From Bryobacterales bacterium (lineage in GTDB: Bacteria > Acidobacteriota > Terriglobia > Bryobacterales > UBA6623), in NCBI GenBank assembly GCA_028819255.1, contig JAPPMB010000137.1:39633-103632 (forward strand): a DNA stretch of 64,000 bases, written 5' to 3'. Shown in pieces: positions 63,688-64,000 of this stretch. Position 1 is the first letter of the stretch; every line of letters begins with the position of its first letter. Under the pieces are notes generated by a model that did not search any database, was not told where the DNA came from, and saw only the letters and a list, made by a program, of their open reading frames with translations. A program made the position numbers and the translations under genes.

Positions 63688-63814
63688 GAATTCAGTTGCC
63701 GCACCGAGCCTCCGCCGGGCTGACACCGCCTTGGCAAAGACGGCGTCGTCGTTGAGCCGGCCGCCCGGTGCTTTTGCGATTCCACGAGGGAAGAGAGCCG
63801 AGGCGTCGCTATTC

Positions 63815-63901
63815 GGACGGGTGGCCGAGCGGTCAAAGGCAACAGACTGTAAATCTGTCGGGCTACGCCCTACGAAGGTTCGAATCCTTCCCCGTCCACC
63901 A
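63815..63901 (+). tRNA. tRNA-Tyr (GTA)
   Basis: An 87-base class II tRNA. The acceptor stem GGACGGG pairs with CCCGTCC, and the anticodon loop CTGTAAA holds GTA. A long variable arm (GTCGGGCTACGCCCTAC region) and T loop GTTCGAATC are visible, and CCA is encoded. It lies 56 bases ahead of tuf, a widespread bacterial order. Confidence 0.97.
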
Positions 63902-63957
63902 GTGCTTGGCAAACGGCGCGCACCGGCTCGGATCTCAGCGGAACAGGACAGACGAGA

Positions 63958-64000
63958 ATGGCGAAGGAAAAGTTTGATCGCTCGAAGCCGCACGTCAACG
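63958..64000 (+). CDS. tuf: elongation factor Tu (5' end only)
   Basis: The frame begins AKEKFDRSKPHVN after ATG 63958, the conserved EF-Tu N-terminus that precedes the first GTP-binding loop. Only 14 codons and one base are inside the window. Position directly after tRNA-Tyr supports the call. Confidence 0.9.
   Translation, partial: MAKEKFDRSKPHVN

Overview
The window looks like a chromosomal stretch of a GC-rich (roughly 62-65% G+C), Gram-negative bacterium. Acidobacteriota is the best guess. The pointers are an Oar-like TonB-dependent receptor with an N-terminal carboxypeptidase-regulatory domain, cytochrome-type DUF1592/DUF1588 and DUF1552 proteins, an ASPIC/UnbV repeat protein, a PIG-L protein, DUF1501, several TPR proteins and a MoxR operon. 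The phylum is inferred from gene content only. There is no rRNA, CRISPR array, intact transposase, phage or plasmid module. TAG, TGA and TAA all serve as normal stops.

Layout. 1-7.7 kb: the end of a haem-c DUF1592/1588 protein, a Tat-type DUF1552 protein, an exported ankyrin protein and a 1,095-residue TonB-dependent receptor. 7.8-17.2 kb: an APC permease, a convergent FG-GAP/ASPIC protein, an antitoxin with a decayed PIN toxin, an NHL-repeat protein, a second vapBC pair with a damaged toxin, and a TPR protein. 17.8-26.7 kb: a PIG-L protein, DUF1501, a YfgM-like TPR protein, dgt overlapping a HIT-type gene, then Gfo/Idh/MocA and HpaI-type aldolase genes on the minus strand and tRNA-Asp. 26.9-40.5 kb: POT and MFS transporters and a mainly housekeeping block (MaoC, polA, ilvE-type aminotransferase, M50 protease, quinone oxidoreductase, clpP, tig, rsmA, TPR protein). 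41.5-49.6 kb: a Na+/solute symporter coupled to a sulfatase, a 1.6-kb region of decayed duplicated DNA, a sugar dehydrogenase, a HEAT protein, an Fsr-like MFS exporter and rpmB. 50.3-57.6 kb: serA with a class V aminotransferase, and a MacAB/DevBCA-like ABC exporter whose permease carries an in-frame amber codon. 57.6-64 kb: a third broken PIN gene, a TPR-like protein, an acidic membrane protein with MoxR, a decayed SNF2 helicase tail, tRNA-Tyr and the start of tuf.

How the genes work together. Translational overlaps (ATGA or similar) tie DUF1592 to DUF1552, symporter to sulfatase, serA to its aminotransferase, and antitoxins to toxins. ATPase, permease and adaptor form one exporter operon. 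The acidic membrane protein and MoxR are directly adjacent.

The most distinctive feature is decay concentrated in accessory genes. All three PIN-type toxin genes are damaged, each differently, while two of the cognate antitoxin genes look intact. A sulfatase 3' end plus its flank is duplicated and degenerate. A SNF2 gene survives only as a frameshifted tail, and the ABC permease has a stop in the middle. No single new multi-gene system is proven. The best candidates for follow-up are the DUF1592-DUF1552-ankyrin-receptor cassette and the acidic-protein/MoxR pair that lacks its usual DUF58/VWA partners.
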